NCBI RefSeq assembly: GCF_001245615.1
Contig: NZ_CWKH01000001.1
Span: 3,188,792-3,252,791, forward strand
Source: Mycolicibacterium neworleansense
GTDB lineage: Bacteria; Actinomycetota; Actinomycetes; Mycobacteriales; Mycobacteriaceae
Direction: 5' to 3'
Length of the DNA stretch: 64,000 nucleotides
Below, piece by piece: positions 52,334 to 61,808 of the stretch; position 1 is the first letter of the stretch, and every line of letters starts with the position of its first letter. A program made the position numbers and the translations under genes. The notes beneath the pieces are model-generated. The model ran no database searches, was not told the origin of the DNA, and worked only from the letters and a program-made list of their open reading frames with translations.

Positions 52334-53367
52334 TAGCCCGGGCCCACCCGCGTGGCCCGGCGGAAGCGGTCCAGGTACGCCGGCCAATCCCAGGTGGTCA
52401 GGAACTCCGTCGTCGCCGCGTACCCCTTGTCGTACAGTGCCTCGGCCTCGTCGCGGGTGATGTCGAAGTCCAGCACCCCGACGTCGGTCGAATCCACTTC
52501 GATCGCCCGCACCTTCACCCACGGCAGGCTCAGATGCGCCTGGTCGTGGCCCACCAGCATCGTGGTGATCAGGCTTTCCAGCAGAGTGGGGCGACCGAAG
52601 CTCAACATCCCCAAACCGGGGATGAGTTGCTCGGCCGACGGCGCCGGCAGATACGGCACCACCGTCACCCCGAACGTGGGCCAGCGTGGCTCGGCGCCGT
52701 CGGGACGGTCGAAAGAGTCGATCGGGAAGTTCGACAACACGCCGCCGTCCACCAGCGTGCATGGTTGTCCGTCAGCGGTTTCCAGCGTGACCGGGTGAAA
52801 CAGGAACGGAATGGCCATCGAGGCCCGCACCGCATCGGCGACGAGCTGCTCATCGGGATCCAGTCCGTACACCCGGCGGTAATCCCATGGCAGACGTACC
52901 AATTGGCCGGTCGTCAGGTCGGTCACCGTGACCGCGAGCCGGTAGCGCCGCTCGGGCAGGAGGGTGTCATCTTTGATCGCCAGATCACCAAAGGTCGTGA
53001 CGCCCAGGTTCTTCAGCTCGCCACGGATCCAGTCGTAGGCGAAGTCGCCGCGGTAGATGCCGGTCTCTCGCAGCAGACCCCAGGCGGTGCCGAGCACTGG
53101 GATGCGCTCGATGGGCCCGCTGTCGCGGAACTTGTGGTACGGCACGCTCAGCGCCAGGTCGCGCAACTGGTAACTGGTCAACTCGTTGCCCTGCACCGCC
53201 GCAGCCACCACCGCACCGACGAGAGACCCGGCCGAGGTGCCCGAGATCCGCTCGATCGCATGCCCCGCGTCTTTGAGTGCGACGACGGCGCCCACCAGGC
53301 CGATGCCCTTGACCCCGCCCCCGGAGAGCACGAGGTCGGCACGGCGCGGAGAACGTTTCGCAGCCAT
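52333..53367 (-). CDS. Patatin-like phospholipase
   Basis: This is a 344-residue lipid acyl hydrolase with the Ser-Asp dyad. The oxyanion motif GGGVKG is at residues about 16-21, the nucleophile elbow is [11 protein letters not shown] (Ser in G-T-S-A-G), and the Asp is in [14 protein letters not shown] (D-G-G). Length and order match the cytosolic RssA-like patatins. ATG 53367 is used. The longer frame to 53508 adds an unlikely leader. It lies upstream of galK in one operon. No link between the two functions is obvious. Confidence 0.88.
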   Translation of the reverse strand: MAAKRSPRRADLVLSGGGVKGIGLVGAVVALKDAGHAIERISGTSAGSLVGAVVAAAVQGNELTSYQLRDLALSVPYHKFRDSGPIERIPVLGTAWGLLRETGIYRGDFAYDWIRGELKNLGVTTFGDLAIKDDTLLPERRYRLAVTVTDLTTGQLVRLPWDYRRVYGLDPDEQLVADAVRASMAIPFLFHPVTLETADGQPCTLVDGGVLSNFPIDSFDRPDGAEPRWPTFGVTVVPYLPAPSAEQLIPGLGMLSFGRPTLLESLITTMLVGHDQAHLSLPWVKVRAIEVDSTDVGVLDFDITRDEAEALYDKGYAATTEFLTTWDWPAYLDRFRRATRVGPG

Positions 53368-53434
53368 GGCCTCAGCTTGGCACGACCGCCTGACAATCAG
53401 CCGCAGATCGCGCCGCGCGTAGCATCGAATCACC

Positions 53435-53578
53435 ATGCGAATCGCCATCAGTGGGGCCGGAGTCGCCGGCACGGCGTTGGCACATTCGCTGCACCGCACC
53501 GGCCACACCCCGACACTGATCGAGCGGGCACCGGCATTCCGTACCGGCGGCGATCACCACCGCGCGTTCGGGCGATGA
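53435..53578 (+). pseudogene. N-terminal stub of a FAD-dependent monooxygenase
   Basis: The 47 codons read MRIAISGAGVAGTALAHSLHR, then TGHTPTLIERAPAFRTGG. This is the dinucleotide-binding start (GxGxxG and E at the strand end) of a PF01494 hydroxylase. It then breaks to DHHRAFGR and a stop. The remaining roughly 350 residues are absent, and the next gene is a P450 on the opposite strand. This is probably a deletion remnant. Confidence 0.6.
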
Positions 53579-53583
53579 ACCTC

Positions 53584-54957
53584 TCACGCCCCGTGGCGAG
53601 CCCGTTCGCCGGCAGTGTGCGCGACAACCTCGACCTGCCCGACTACCGGATCGGCTAGCGGCGAACCCACCGCCCGCACACAGATCCGTGCCCCGCGGTG
53701 CGGCACCAACGTCACATGCTTGACGCGCTGTCGTTCGCCCGCGGCCGTCGTGGTGAAAAGATCCACCCGGCGCAGGATTTCCCGCAGTACGACACGTAGC
53801 TCGACCATCGCGAAGGTCGCGCCGAGACAGCGGCGGTTGCCGCCGCCGAACGGGAACCAGGTGGTGGGGCCGAGGGCCACACCGAGCATCCGGTCCGGGT
53901 CGAACCGGTCCGCGTCGGGATATACGTCGTCACTTTCGTGCACCAGGCCGATGCCCGGGGCCACCATCACCCCGGCCGGCAGCAGGTGGCCGGCCAGCTC
54001 GACCGGCTGCTTGAGCACCCGGCCCACGTCGAACACTACCGGCCGGATCCGCAGTATCTCCTTGGCGACCGCATCCAGGTACTCGTCATCACCGTAGCGC
54101 GCGGCCCGTACCGCCTTGTCCAGCACCGCGGGGTGACGGGTCAGCCGCTCCAGCGCCCACGACAGGGCGGTCGCCGTGGTCTCGTGCCCGGCGACGATCA
54201 ACGTCATCAGCTGATCTCGCAGTTCACGATCGGTCATCGTGTGGCCGCCCTCGTCGGCCGAGCGCACCAGCATGGCCAGCACGTCGGTGCGGGTCGCGAC
54301 CTGCGGGTCGGCACGCCGATCAGCGATCTCGGCGTACAACAACCGGTCGGCCTCCTCGACCTTGCGTTGCAGGTTCCGCCATGGGCGCCGCCACTGCAGG
54401 CCGGGGCTGGCCAGCGCCAGCGTCTCCCACGGACCCACACTCAGCAGCCGCGGCATCACCGAACGCAGCGCGGCCAGCCGCGCCGGATCCGACGCCCCGA
54501 TCACCGTCCGCAGGATCACCTCCAAGGTGATCTCAGCCATCTTCGGCGCCACCGGAAACATGGTGCCCACCGGCCAGTCCGCGATGTTCGCCGCGGCGAT
54601 CTCAGTCATGATCGCGGTCTGGCGGGCCACGGCGTCGCGGTGGAACGGTGGCAGCATCTGCCGCCGGCGTTCGCGGTGCTCCTCCTCGTCGATCACCAGC
54701 ACCGAACTGTCCCCGAGCAGGGTACCGAGCACCGAATTCGCTTCTCCGGCATGGAAGATCGTCGGATCGCCGGCGAAAACCACCTTGATGTCGGCGGGGT
54801 CGGCCAGGTACACCATGGTGCCCATCGCCGGAACCCGCAGCGTGAATACGTCGCCGTAGCGGCGTCGGCACGCCGAGACGAAGCGCGGCCAGTACCGCAA
54901 CATCAACAAGCCCTGTACCGACGGGGGCAACGGAGGCCCCGGAGGTAACCCCACCAT
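53584..54957 (-). CDS. Cytochrome P450
   Basis: This is a 457-residue P450 monooxygenase. The I-helix is LMTLIVAGHETTATALSWAL, the K-helix is AVAKEILRIRPVVF (ExxR), and the heme loop is FPFGGGNRRCLGATFAMVEL with Cys377 as ligand. PPGPPLPPSVQGLLMLRYWP is the proline-rich N-terminus without a clear membrane anchor. The sequence resembles the CYP135/CYP138 group of mycobacteria, but the number cannot be assigned. ATG 54957 is preferred. Redox partner genes are not adjacent. Confidence 0.9.
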   Translation of the reverse strand: MVGLPPGPPLPPSVQGLLMLRYWPRFVSACRRRYGDVFTLRVPAMGTMVYLADPADIKVVFAGDPTIFHAGEANSVLGTLLGDSSVLVIDEEEHRERRRQMLPPFHRDAVARQTAIMTEIAAANIADWPVGTMFPVAPKMAEITLEVILRTVIGASDPARLAALRSVMPRLLSVGPWETLALASPGLQWRRPWRNLQRKVEEADRLLYAEIADRRADPQVATRTDVLAMLVRSADEGGHTMTDRELRDQLMTLIVAGHETTATALSWALERLTRHPAVLDKAVRAARYGDDEYLDAVAKEILRIRPVVFDVGRVLKQPVELAGHLLPAGVMVAPGIGLVHESDDVYPDADRFDPDRMLGVALGPTTWFPFGGGNRRCLGATFAMVELRVVLREILRRVDLFTTTAAGERQRVKHVTLVPHRGARICVRAVGSPLADPVVGQVEVVAHTAGERARHGA

Positions 54958-55054
54958 TCCCCCACCCTACGAGCCGCACAGCCCCGGCGGACCAAAAGCC
55001 CGCACAGCCAGAAGCCCGGACGCCGGCTGCGTCCGGGCTCTGCCTCCCCCTGGC

Positions 55055-55267
55055 TTACTTGCCGTGGTTGTGCTGGTGGTGATGGTGGGTCGCGGACCCG
55101 GGCTGCGGCATGTTGTGCTGGTTCGGGAAGGCCTGATGCGTGCTGACCGACGGGCCGGTGTTGGCGACGGAAGCGTCGGCGTGCGCGGTGGCGGCGCCCA
55201 GGGCGATCAGTGCGGGAGCGGCGGCCAGGGTGAAACCGGCGGCGATGCGGCGGGTGATGGTGCTCAT
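55055..55267 (-). CDS. Small secreted histidine-rich protein
   Basis: This is a 70-residue protein with a clean signal sequence (RRIAAGFTLAAAPALIALGA, cleavage after AHA) and a mature peptide of about 40 residues that ends in HHHHQHNHGK. A strong GGAG-type ribosome binding site precedes ATG 55267. The His-rich tail could bind Zn, Cu or Ni. No family is recognised. The longer frame towards 56182 is antisense to the next gene and is rejected. Confidence 0.6.
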   Translation of the reverse strand: MSTITRRIAAGFTLAAAPALIALGAATAHADASVANTGPSVSTHQAFPNQHNMPQPGSATHHHHQHNHGK

Positions 55268-55501
55268 GTCGACTCCTTTGTCGGATAAGGCTTTTGGTGT
55301 GCGTTCCGGTGTGTTCCGGCGTTGAGATAAGAATGCGCCGCCACGGCTGCCGGCTGTATCGACCGACCGGCCCCCGCACCGGACGAATCCGCTGTCCCCC
55401 GATCGGGGGAACGAGCCAGTTGGCACGCACTGGCCACCAAACTGCCGCCTGGCAAAACCCCCGTTCACGTTTAGGATCAGCAAAGATCCAAGGGGGTTCT
55501 G

Positions 55502-56164
55502 ATGGGCATCGATCCGAGACTGGCCGCGGCGGCGCTGTGCGCTGCACTGCTGACCGCCTGCACCCCGACCGTCCCCGATTCCGATGGCCCGCATGTCGAT
55601 GTTCTCGGCAGCATGATGGCCAGCGAATCCGAGATCAACACCGTGATGCACGCCGAGGTCCGGCCCAAGACCGCGCTGCGCAGCCCGATGACCAACGCCA
55701 ACTTCGAGCCGTTGTCCCGCCCGGAGTGCATCGTCGTGATCGGCAATGGGATGGAGTGGGTCTACGGCGACAGCGGCTACCGCGAGTTCCGCGAAACCCA
55801 GCTCGCCGATGATGCCGACGACATAGAGGTCGATCAGGCGATCGCCAGATTCGACACTCCCAGCGAGGCCCAGGCCATGGTGACCCGCACCGTCGACATC
55901 TGGCGCCGCTGCGGCGACGACACCCTGACCTTCAGCTACGACGGTGGCGAGACGCAGGACGCCCGGCGGATGTACGCCCCGACCGTGCTCGAGGGCATCG
56001 ACATCACGCACGACGAGCCGCTGGATATCGCCGACCGCATCACCCACCGCGCGATCCTGGCCGTCGACGCCTACGTCGTCGACCTGCGGATCAGCGGTTA
56101 TGAGATCACCGACCGCCAGACCGTCCAGCTGGCCAAGATCATCGCCGGCCGCAACGCGCTCTGA
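55502..56164 (+). CDS. PknH-C-like sensor-domain lipoprotein
   Basis: This is a 220-residue lipoprotein with signal AALCAALLTAC and the lipobox LLTAC. The mature domain matches PF14032, the extracellular sensor domain found at the end of PknH and in many mycobacterial lipoproteins: MASESEINTVMHAE, RPECIVVIGNGMEWVYGDSG, GYREFRETQLADD and VDIWRRCGDDTLT. Paired cysteines (in RPEC and RRCG) are typical. A second copy follows at 56248, and a kinase sits beyond. A role in sensing or ligand binding at the envelope is inferred. Confidence 0.82.
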   Translation: MGIDPRLAAAALCAALLTACTPTVPDSDGPHVDVLGSMMASESEINTVMHAEVRPKTALRSPMTNANFEPLSRPECIVVIGNGMEWVYGDSGYREFRETQLADDADDIEVDQAIARFDTPSEAQAMVTRTVDIWRRCGDDTLTFSYDGGETQDARRMYAPTVLEGIDITHDEPLDIADRITHRAILAVDAYVVDLRISGYEITDRQTVQLAKIIAGRNAL

Positions 56165-56247
56165 CCGCAGAGCCCCGAGCAACGCACGAACGCTGCGCCA
56201 CCCCGGGCTGACCGATTACGATCAGCAAATACGGTCAAGGGGGTTTC

Positions 56248-56927
56248 ATGGACGTGAAGCGGGCGGCTATCCCGGCTGTCGCGGCCATCGCACTGGCAGG
56301 TTCGGCGCTCAGCGGGTGCAGCACCGGGCAAACCGAGGAGGACGCAGGCCCACAGGTCGACGTCCTCGGCAGCATGCTGGCCAGCGAATCAGAGCTCAAC
56401 ACGATTCTGTCCACCACGGGCCTGCGCCCCAAGACCGCGCTGCGCCAGCCCGCCCGGCTCGACGCCGACGAGCACGCATCGCGTCCGGTGTGTCTGGCCG
56501 TCATCGGCAATGCCATGGACGAGATCTACCGCGACAGTGGATTCCGGCAATTCCGGGAATCCCTGTTCGCCGACGAGGGCAACGACCTCGAGGTCGACCA
56601 GGCCGTCGCCGCGTTCGATACGCCAACGGCGGCAAAGACACTCGTCGCCCGCACCGTCGACAGCTGGCGGCAGTGCGCCGGTGACAGCCTGAAGATCACC
56701 TACGGCGGCAACCGCCGCCCAGCACCTTCGTGCTCGGCAACCCCAGCGTCGTCGACGACATCGACGTCACCAACGAGCAGTCCCCGACCAACCCGCAGCA
56801 GGGCAGCCGGCGCGCGATCGTGGCCGTCGACAACCTGGTCGTCGATGTGCGGATCACCGGAACCAACGTGACCGACGGTCAGGTGGTGCAACTGGCGCAG
56901 GCCATCGCCGGCCGCAACGCGGTATGA
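56248..56927 (+). pseudogene. PknH-C-like sensor lipoprotein, one-base frameshift
   Basis: This is a paralogue of the preceding gene with lipobox LSGC. The frame is intact through SLKITYGGNRRP (about 56718) and then goes out of phase. The proper C-terminus continues in the next frame: STFVLGNPSVVDDIDVTNEQ and VVQLAQAIAGRNAV, matching the ending of the 55502 copy. Adding one C to the CCC run (56718-56720) restores a protein of about 226 residues. This is either a new pseudogene or a sequencing undercall. Tandem duplication with the upstream gene is evident. Confidence 0.75.
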
Positions 56928-56937
56928 GCGAGAACCC

Positions 56938-58737
56938 TTAGCGGAAGGCCCCGTTGATCACCGGCTCGGTGATCATGCCCTTCTCCACACCCCACATGGT
57001 GGCGATGGTGCGGTACTCCCCGGAGTCGATCACGTGCTCCAGCGCCAGCCGCAGCGACTCGGCCAGACCGGACCCCTTGGCCACCGGCCAGCCATACGGC
57101 GCGGAGTCGAATACCTCACCGGCCGGCTCGAGTGCGCCACCGCTGAGCTTGATCGCGAACCCCGTGACGGGTGAATCGGCCGTCATGGCGTCGACCTCAC
57201 CGGCGACCAGCGCGGCCGTCACTTCATCCTGATGGGTGCGCACCACTTTCTCGATCGGCGGCAGCCCGGCAGCCACGCACGCATCGGACTTGGCCGGAAT
57301 CTCCTGGGTCTCCTGAATCGTGCTGTATGCCACGCCCACTCGCAGCCCGCACGGTGATCCCGGGTCGGCCGCCGAGCCTGCTCGCCGCGCCCACAACGTG
57401 CCCGCCTGGAAGTAGGTGACGAAGTCGGCCTGCTGCTCGCGCTCGACGGTGTCGGTGATCGACGACATCCCGACGTTGAAGTTGCCGTCGGCCACCGACG
57501 GGAGGATCCCCTCGAAACCGGTCTCGCGGAAATCGGGCACCAGCCCCATGGTGCGGGTCACGGCCTTCATCAGATCAATGTCGAACCCGACGATCTCGCC
57601 GCTGGAATTCTTGAACTCGTTGGGCGCGTAGGGCACATTCACCCCGATCACCAGCCGGCCGGAGTCGCGGATCTCCGACGGCACCGTCTCGGCGATCTTG
57701 TCGACCGCACCGGCAGGCACATCCACCGGACCGGAGCCCGCTGAACCGGCGACATTGGCGACACCGCCCGAACCGTTGTCGCGCAGCTGCCACACCCCCA
57801 CCGCGCCCAGCGCCGCCACCGCAACCGTCGCTCCCACGATTGCGGCCACCTTCTTGGACACCCGGACGCGGGTCGGAACCCGTTGTGCCGAATGACGTCC
57901 CGACCGTCCGGTGGAGCGCACCGGAACCGCCAGGGCAGCGCGCGCCGCCGCGGCCAGCGCGCCACCGGTCTGGTACCGCTTGGACGGCTTCTTGGCCATG
58001 CCCTTGGCGATCACCTCATCGAAGGCCGCCAGCCGGGGATCCTTGTCCGACGCGCGCGGCGCCGGGGACACCATGTGCCCGGCGATCTGCTGCTCGAGGC
58101 TGTCCCCTGGGTAGGGCCGCGCCCCGGTGAGACACTCGTAGAGCACGCACGCCAGTGCGTAGATGTCCGAACGCGGATCGGCCTTCCCGCCTTCGAACCG
58201 CTCCGGGGCCATGTAGGCCAACGTGCCCACCGTGCTGCCCGCGGTGGTGATCCCCACGTCGTCGGCGCAGCGAGCCAGACCGAAATCGATGAGATAGACG
58301 AAGTCGTTGTCGGCGATCAGGATGTTCGACGGTTTGACATCGCGGTGCACCAGCCCCACCTTGTGGGCGGCGTCGAGCGCCATCCCGACCTGCTCCACCA
58401 AGCTCACCGCAAGGGCAGGGTCCATCGGCTTGCCGGAGTTGGCGAGCACAGCGCCGAGATTGCGTCCCTCGATCAGCCGCATGTCCAGATAAAGCCGGCC
58501 GTCTATCTCGCCGTAGCCGTGGATCGGCACCACGTGCGGATCGTTGACCCCGGCCGCGGCATGCGACTCCTGACGGAAACGCCCCTGGAAAGCCTCGTCC
58601 TGCGCCAGATGAGGGGGCAGAACCTTGAGCGCGACGATGCGGTCGGTGTCGGAATCGTAGGCCTGGTAAACCTCGCCCATCCCGCCCCGACCGATCAGCT
58701 TTTGCAGCTGATAGTGCCCGAATGGGGTCGAATCCAC
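56938..58737 (-). CDS. Ser/Thr protein kinase fused to a periplasmic binding domain
   Basis: This is a 599-residue membrane kinase. Residues 9-260 form a PknB-type kinase with GRGGMGEVY, Lys38, HRDVKPSN (Asp133), DFGLA (Asp151) and a TT-containing activation loop. A basic linker (about 270-295) leads to one transmembrane helix (297-318, VAAIVGATVAVAALGAVGVW). Residues 360-599 form a type 3 (GlnH-like) solute-binding domain: VIGVNVPYAPNEFKNSSGEI, GFDIDLMKAVTRTMG, VGMSSITDTVEREQ. It is therefore a one-component receptor in which an external solute, probably an amino acid, sets kinase activity. It converges on the sensor lipoproteins, 10 bases apart. Confidence 0.9.
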   Translation of the reverse strand: MDSTPFGHYQLQKLIGRGGMGEVYQAYDSDTDRIVALKVLPPHLAQDEAFQGRFRQESHAAAGVNDPHVVPIHGYGEIDGRLYLDMRLIEGRNLGAVLANSGKPMDPALAVSLVEQVGMALDAAHKVGLVHRDVKPSNILIADNDFVYLIDFGLARCADDVGITTAGSTVGTLAYMAPERFEGGKADPRSDIYALACVLYECLTGARPYPGDSLEQQIAGHMVSPAPRASDKDPRLAAFDEVIAKGMAKKPSKRYQTGGALAAAARAALAVPVRSTGRSGRHSAQRVPTRVRVSKKVAAIVGATVAVAALGAVGVWQLRDNGSGGVANVAGSAGSGPVDVPAGAVDKIAETVPSEIRDSGRLVIGVNVPYAPNEFKNSSGEIVGFDIDLMKAVTRTMGLVPDFRETGFEGILPSVADGNFNVGMSSITDTVEREQQADFVTYFQAGTLWARRAGSAADPGSPCGLRVGVAYSTIQETQEIPAKSDACVAAGLPPIEKVVRTHQDEVTAALVAGEVDAMTADSPVTGFAIKLSGGALEPAGEVFDSAPYGWPVAKGSGLAESLRLALEHVIDSGEYRTIATMWGVEKGMITEPVINGAFR

Positions 58738-58983
58738 CGTTCAACTCCTCCGGAGCGGCCAATTCGGCGTTGGCATGTCGCTCGAAGTTACATCACGTCT
58801 GCTGCGTACGTCGGCCTAGATCACATCGCACCGGCAAAAATTGTCGCCCGCGGTGACTAATGAGACCGATGTGAATTCGTAACGGTCCAGATCGCCACCA
58901 AATGCCGATATCGGTGTCCGATCCCGCTACCTTGGTCGCGGGCTTTGGTAGCGGGTCTTGGTAACGGGTCAGGAAGGGGGAAC

Positions 58984-61352
58984 ATGCGCGTTGACGGACG
59001 GGACATCACCGTCACCGGCAGCCTCCTGCAACCGCCGACCCGTCGCACCAATGACATCCTGCGCCTGATCCTGGCCGCGATCTTCCTGGCGACGGTAATC
59101 ACCAGCTCGCTGATCACCCGCTACGAGTGGGTGGCACTGGAGAAGTCGATCTCCGAAATCGTCGGCGTGCTGACCCCGACCCAGTCCAACCTCGTCTACC
59201 TGGCCTACGGCATCGCGATCCTGGCCCTGCCGTTCGTGATCCTGGTCAGCCTGATCCTCGGACGACAGTGGAAACTGCTCGGCGCCTATGCGGCCGCGGC
59301 CCTGATCACCATGTTGTCGCTGTCGATCACCGCCAACGGTATCGCCGCACCCCGATGGCATTTCGACCTCTCCGACCGGCTCAGCTCGCAGCTGTCTCAG
59401 TTCCTCGACGATCCTCGCTGGATCGGCATGCTCGCCGCGGTGCTGACCGTGTCCGGGCCGTGGCTGTCCCGCCGGCTGCGCCGGTGGTGGTGGACGCTGC
59501 TGCTGGCATTCGTCCCGATCCACCTCGTGGTCAGCGCCGTCGTCCCGGCCCGCTCCCTGCTGGGCCTGACCGCGGGCTGGTTCGTCGGCGCGCTGGTGGT
59601 GTGGCTCGTGGGCACCCCCGCACTGGAGGTCCCGCTCCGGTGCGCGCGCTGGCCCGGCGCGGGTTCGTCGTCTCGGCGTTCACCGTCATCCGCCCGGCCG
59701 GCGCGGGCCCACTGACGCTGACGGCACAGTCGCCGGATCCCGACTCCAGCGCCGTCGTCGAGCTCTACGGACCCAACCAGCAGAGCGGCGGCGCGGTACG
59801 CCAGGTCTGGCGCAAGCTGCGGCTGCGCTCCAACGAGACTGCGCCCCTTCAGACCTCGATGCGCCGCGCCGTCGAGCACCGGGCCTTGATGGCCATCGCC
59901 ATCGGCGACTTGGGCCTGGCCAGCACATCGACCATGTCGGTGGCCGCGCTGGACCGCGGCTGGACGCTGTACGCGCACAACCGCAAACGCGGTATCCCGC
60001 TGGATCAGAGCACCGACGAGATCACCGTCGGGCGGGTGTGGAACGCGCTGCGCACCCTGCACGACCACCAGATCTCCCATGGCGACCTGCGCAGCAAGGA
60101 GATCACCGTCGACGACGGGGCCGTGCTGTTCGGCGGGTTCGGCAACGCCGAATACGGCGCCACCGACGCGCAATTGCAGTCCGATATCGCCCAACTGCTC
60201 GTCACCACCACCGCGCTGTACGACCCGAAGTCGGCGGTCGCCGCGGCCATCGATGCATTCGGCCGGGACACCGTGCTCACCGCCTCACGCCGGCTGACCA
60301 AGGCCGCGGTGCCGGCCCGGGTGCGGGCGGAGATCCCCGACGCCAAAGAAGTGATGACCGCCGCGCGCGACGAGGTCAAACGCCAGACCGGCGCCGACCA
60401 GATCCAGGCCGAGACCATCACCCGCTTCACCCGCACCCAGGTGATCCAGCTGGTGCTGCTGGTGGCCCTGGTCTACGTGGCCTACCCCTTCATCAGCACC
60501 GTGCCGACGTTCTTCTCCGAACTGCGCACCGTGGACTGGTCGTGGGCCCTGCTCGGGCTGACGGTTTCGGCGCTGACCTACGTGGGTGCGGCGGCCGCGC
60601 TGTGGGCCTGCGCCGACGGGCTGGTGAGTTTCCGCAACCTCTCGATCATGCAGGTGGCCAACACCTTTGCCGCCACTACCACGCCCGCGGGCGTCGGCGG
60701 TCTCGCCCTGAGCACCCGGTTTTTGCAGAAGGGCGGACTGAGCACGGCGCGCGCCACCGCCGCTGTGGCGCTGCAACAGTCGGTGCAGGTGATCGTGCAC
60801 GTGATCCTGCTGATCTTCTTCAGCACGTTGGCCGGGGCCTCTGCCGACCTGTCGCATTTCGTCCCGAGCTCGACCGTCCTCTACCTCATCGCCGGCCTCG
60901 CGCTCGGGCTCGTCGGAGCGTTCCTGGCCGTGCCCAAACTGCGACGCTGGCTGGCCTCCTCGTTGCGCCCGAAGCTCAAAGAGGTCACCGACGACCTGAT
61001 CAAACTGGCCCGCGAACCGCAGCGGCTCGCCCTCATCGTGTTGGGTGCCGGGGGCACCACCCTCGGTGCGGCCCTGGCCCTGTGGGCCAGCGTCGAGGCA
61101 TTCGGCGGCACCACCTCATTCGTCACCGTCACCGTCGTCACCATGGTCGGTGGCACCCTGGCCTCGGCCGCTCCCACTCCCGGCGGCGTCGGCGCCGTCG
61201 AGGCGGCCCTCATCGGTGGTCTGGCCGCGTTCGGCGTGCCCGCCGCGATCGGGGTGCCCGCGGTGCTGCTCTACCGGGTGCTGACCTGCTGGCTGCCGGT
61301 GTTCATCGGCTGGCCGGTGATGCGCTGGCTCACCAAGAACGACATGATCTGA
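58984..61352 (+). pseudogene. UPF0104/LPG-synthase-type membrane protein with kinase-like insert (frameshift)
   Basis: The start is ATG 58984, with AGGAAGGGGG upstream. Part 1 (to about 59635) has six hydrophobic segments (LAYGIAILALPFVILVSLIL). The frame then breaks near 59639-59641. The rest continues one frame on (VRALARRGFVVSAFTVIRPAG). Part 2 has a kinase-like block with SHGDLRSKEITVDDGAVLFG. Part 3 (about 60440-61352) is the UPF0104/LPG_synthase_TM domain, with TTTPAGVGGLALSTRFLQKG and TPGGVGAVEAALIGGLA. Adding one G to CCGG/TGCG restores about 789 residues. It is related to flippase or lysyl-PG transfer modules, but its own function is unknown. Confidence 0.78.
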
Positions 61353-61381
61353 GGCCGGCGTGTCGAGACCGGACGACGGAT

Positions 61382-61688
61382 GCCGAGTTGCCCGGCTATC
61401 AGCGACTTTTCAGCGACAATCGCCACACGCACACCGTGAGCACCTTGTGCCACAGACGGGTTCTGCACTTTTGTCACTCAAATGCGTGTCCGCCTCGTGT
61501 GTCACAGAAATCGGGCTGCCCGCCTACGAGCGACAGTGTCGCTATTAGCCGGGCACTGGACAGCTGAGGCTATTGGGGCCGAAGGTGCAGAGGGGTCAAT
61601 GAGTTCCAGCGACAACGTGATTGACGATCCTCATGTGGCTGATGTGGCGATTGTCGCGGGAAAGTCGCTAGCAGGCGGGCAACTCGGC
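61382..61688. repeat. 307-base element with 46-base terminal inverted repeats
   Basis: The left end (61382-61427) and the reverse complement of the right end (61643-61688) match at 40 of 46 positions, both starting GCCGAGTTGCCCG and ending GCGACAATCGCCACA. An inner palindrome (61518-61535 and 61537-61554) matches at 15 of 18 positions. This is the architecture of a MITE or similar small non-autonomous element, although no target-site duplication is clear. The right part is colinear with 44763-44926. It contains no credible gene. Confidence 0.65.
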
Positions 61689-61808
61689 CATCGCCGACAA
61701 ATCGCGATCGGCGCGGTCTGCGGCGGCTAACTCACACCAGCTCCGTGACGTGACTTCCGGATAATCCGTGCCCCCGGCACCCCTGGCGAGATGCCATGAT
61801 GATGAGTC

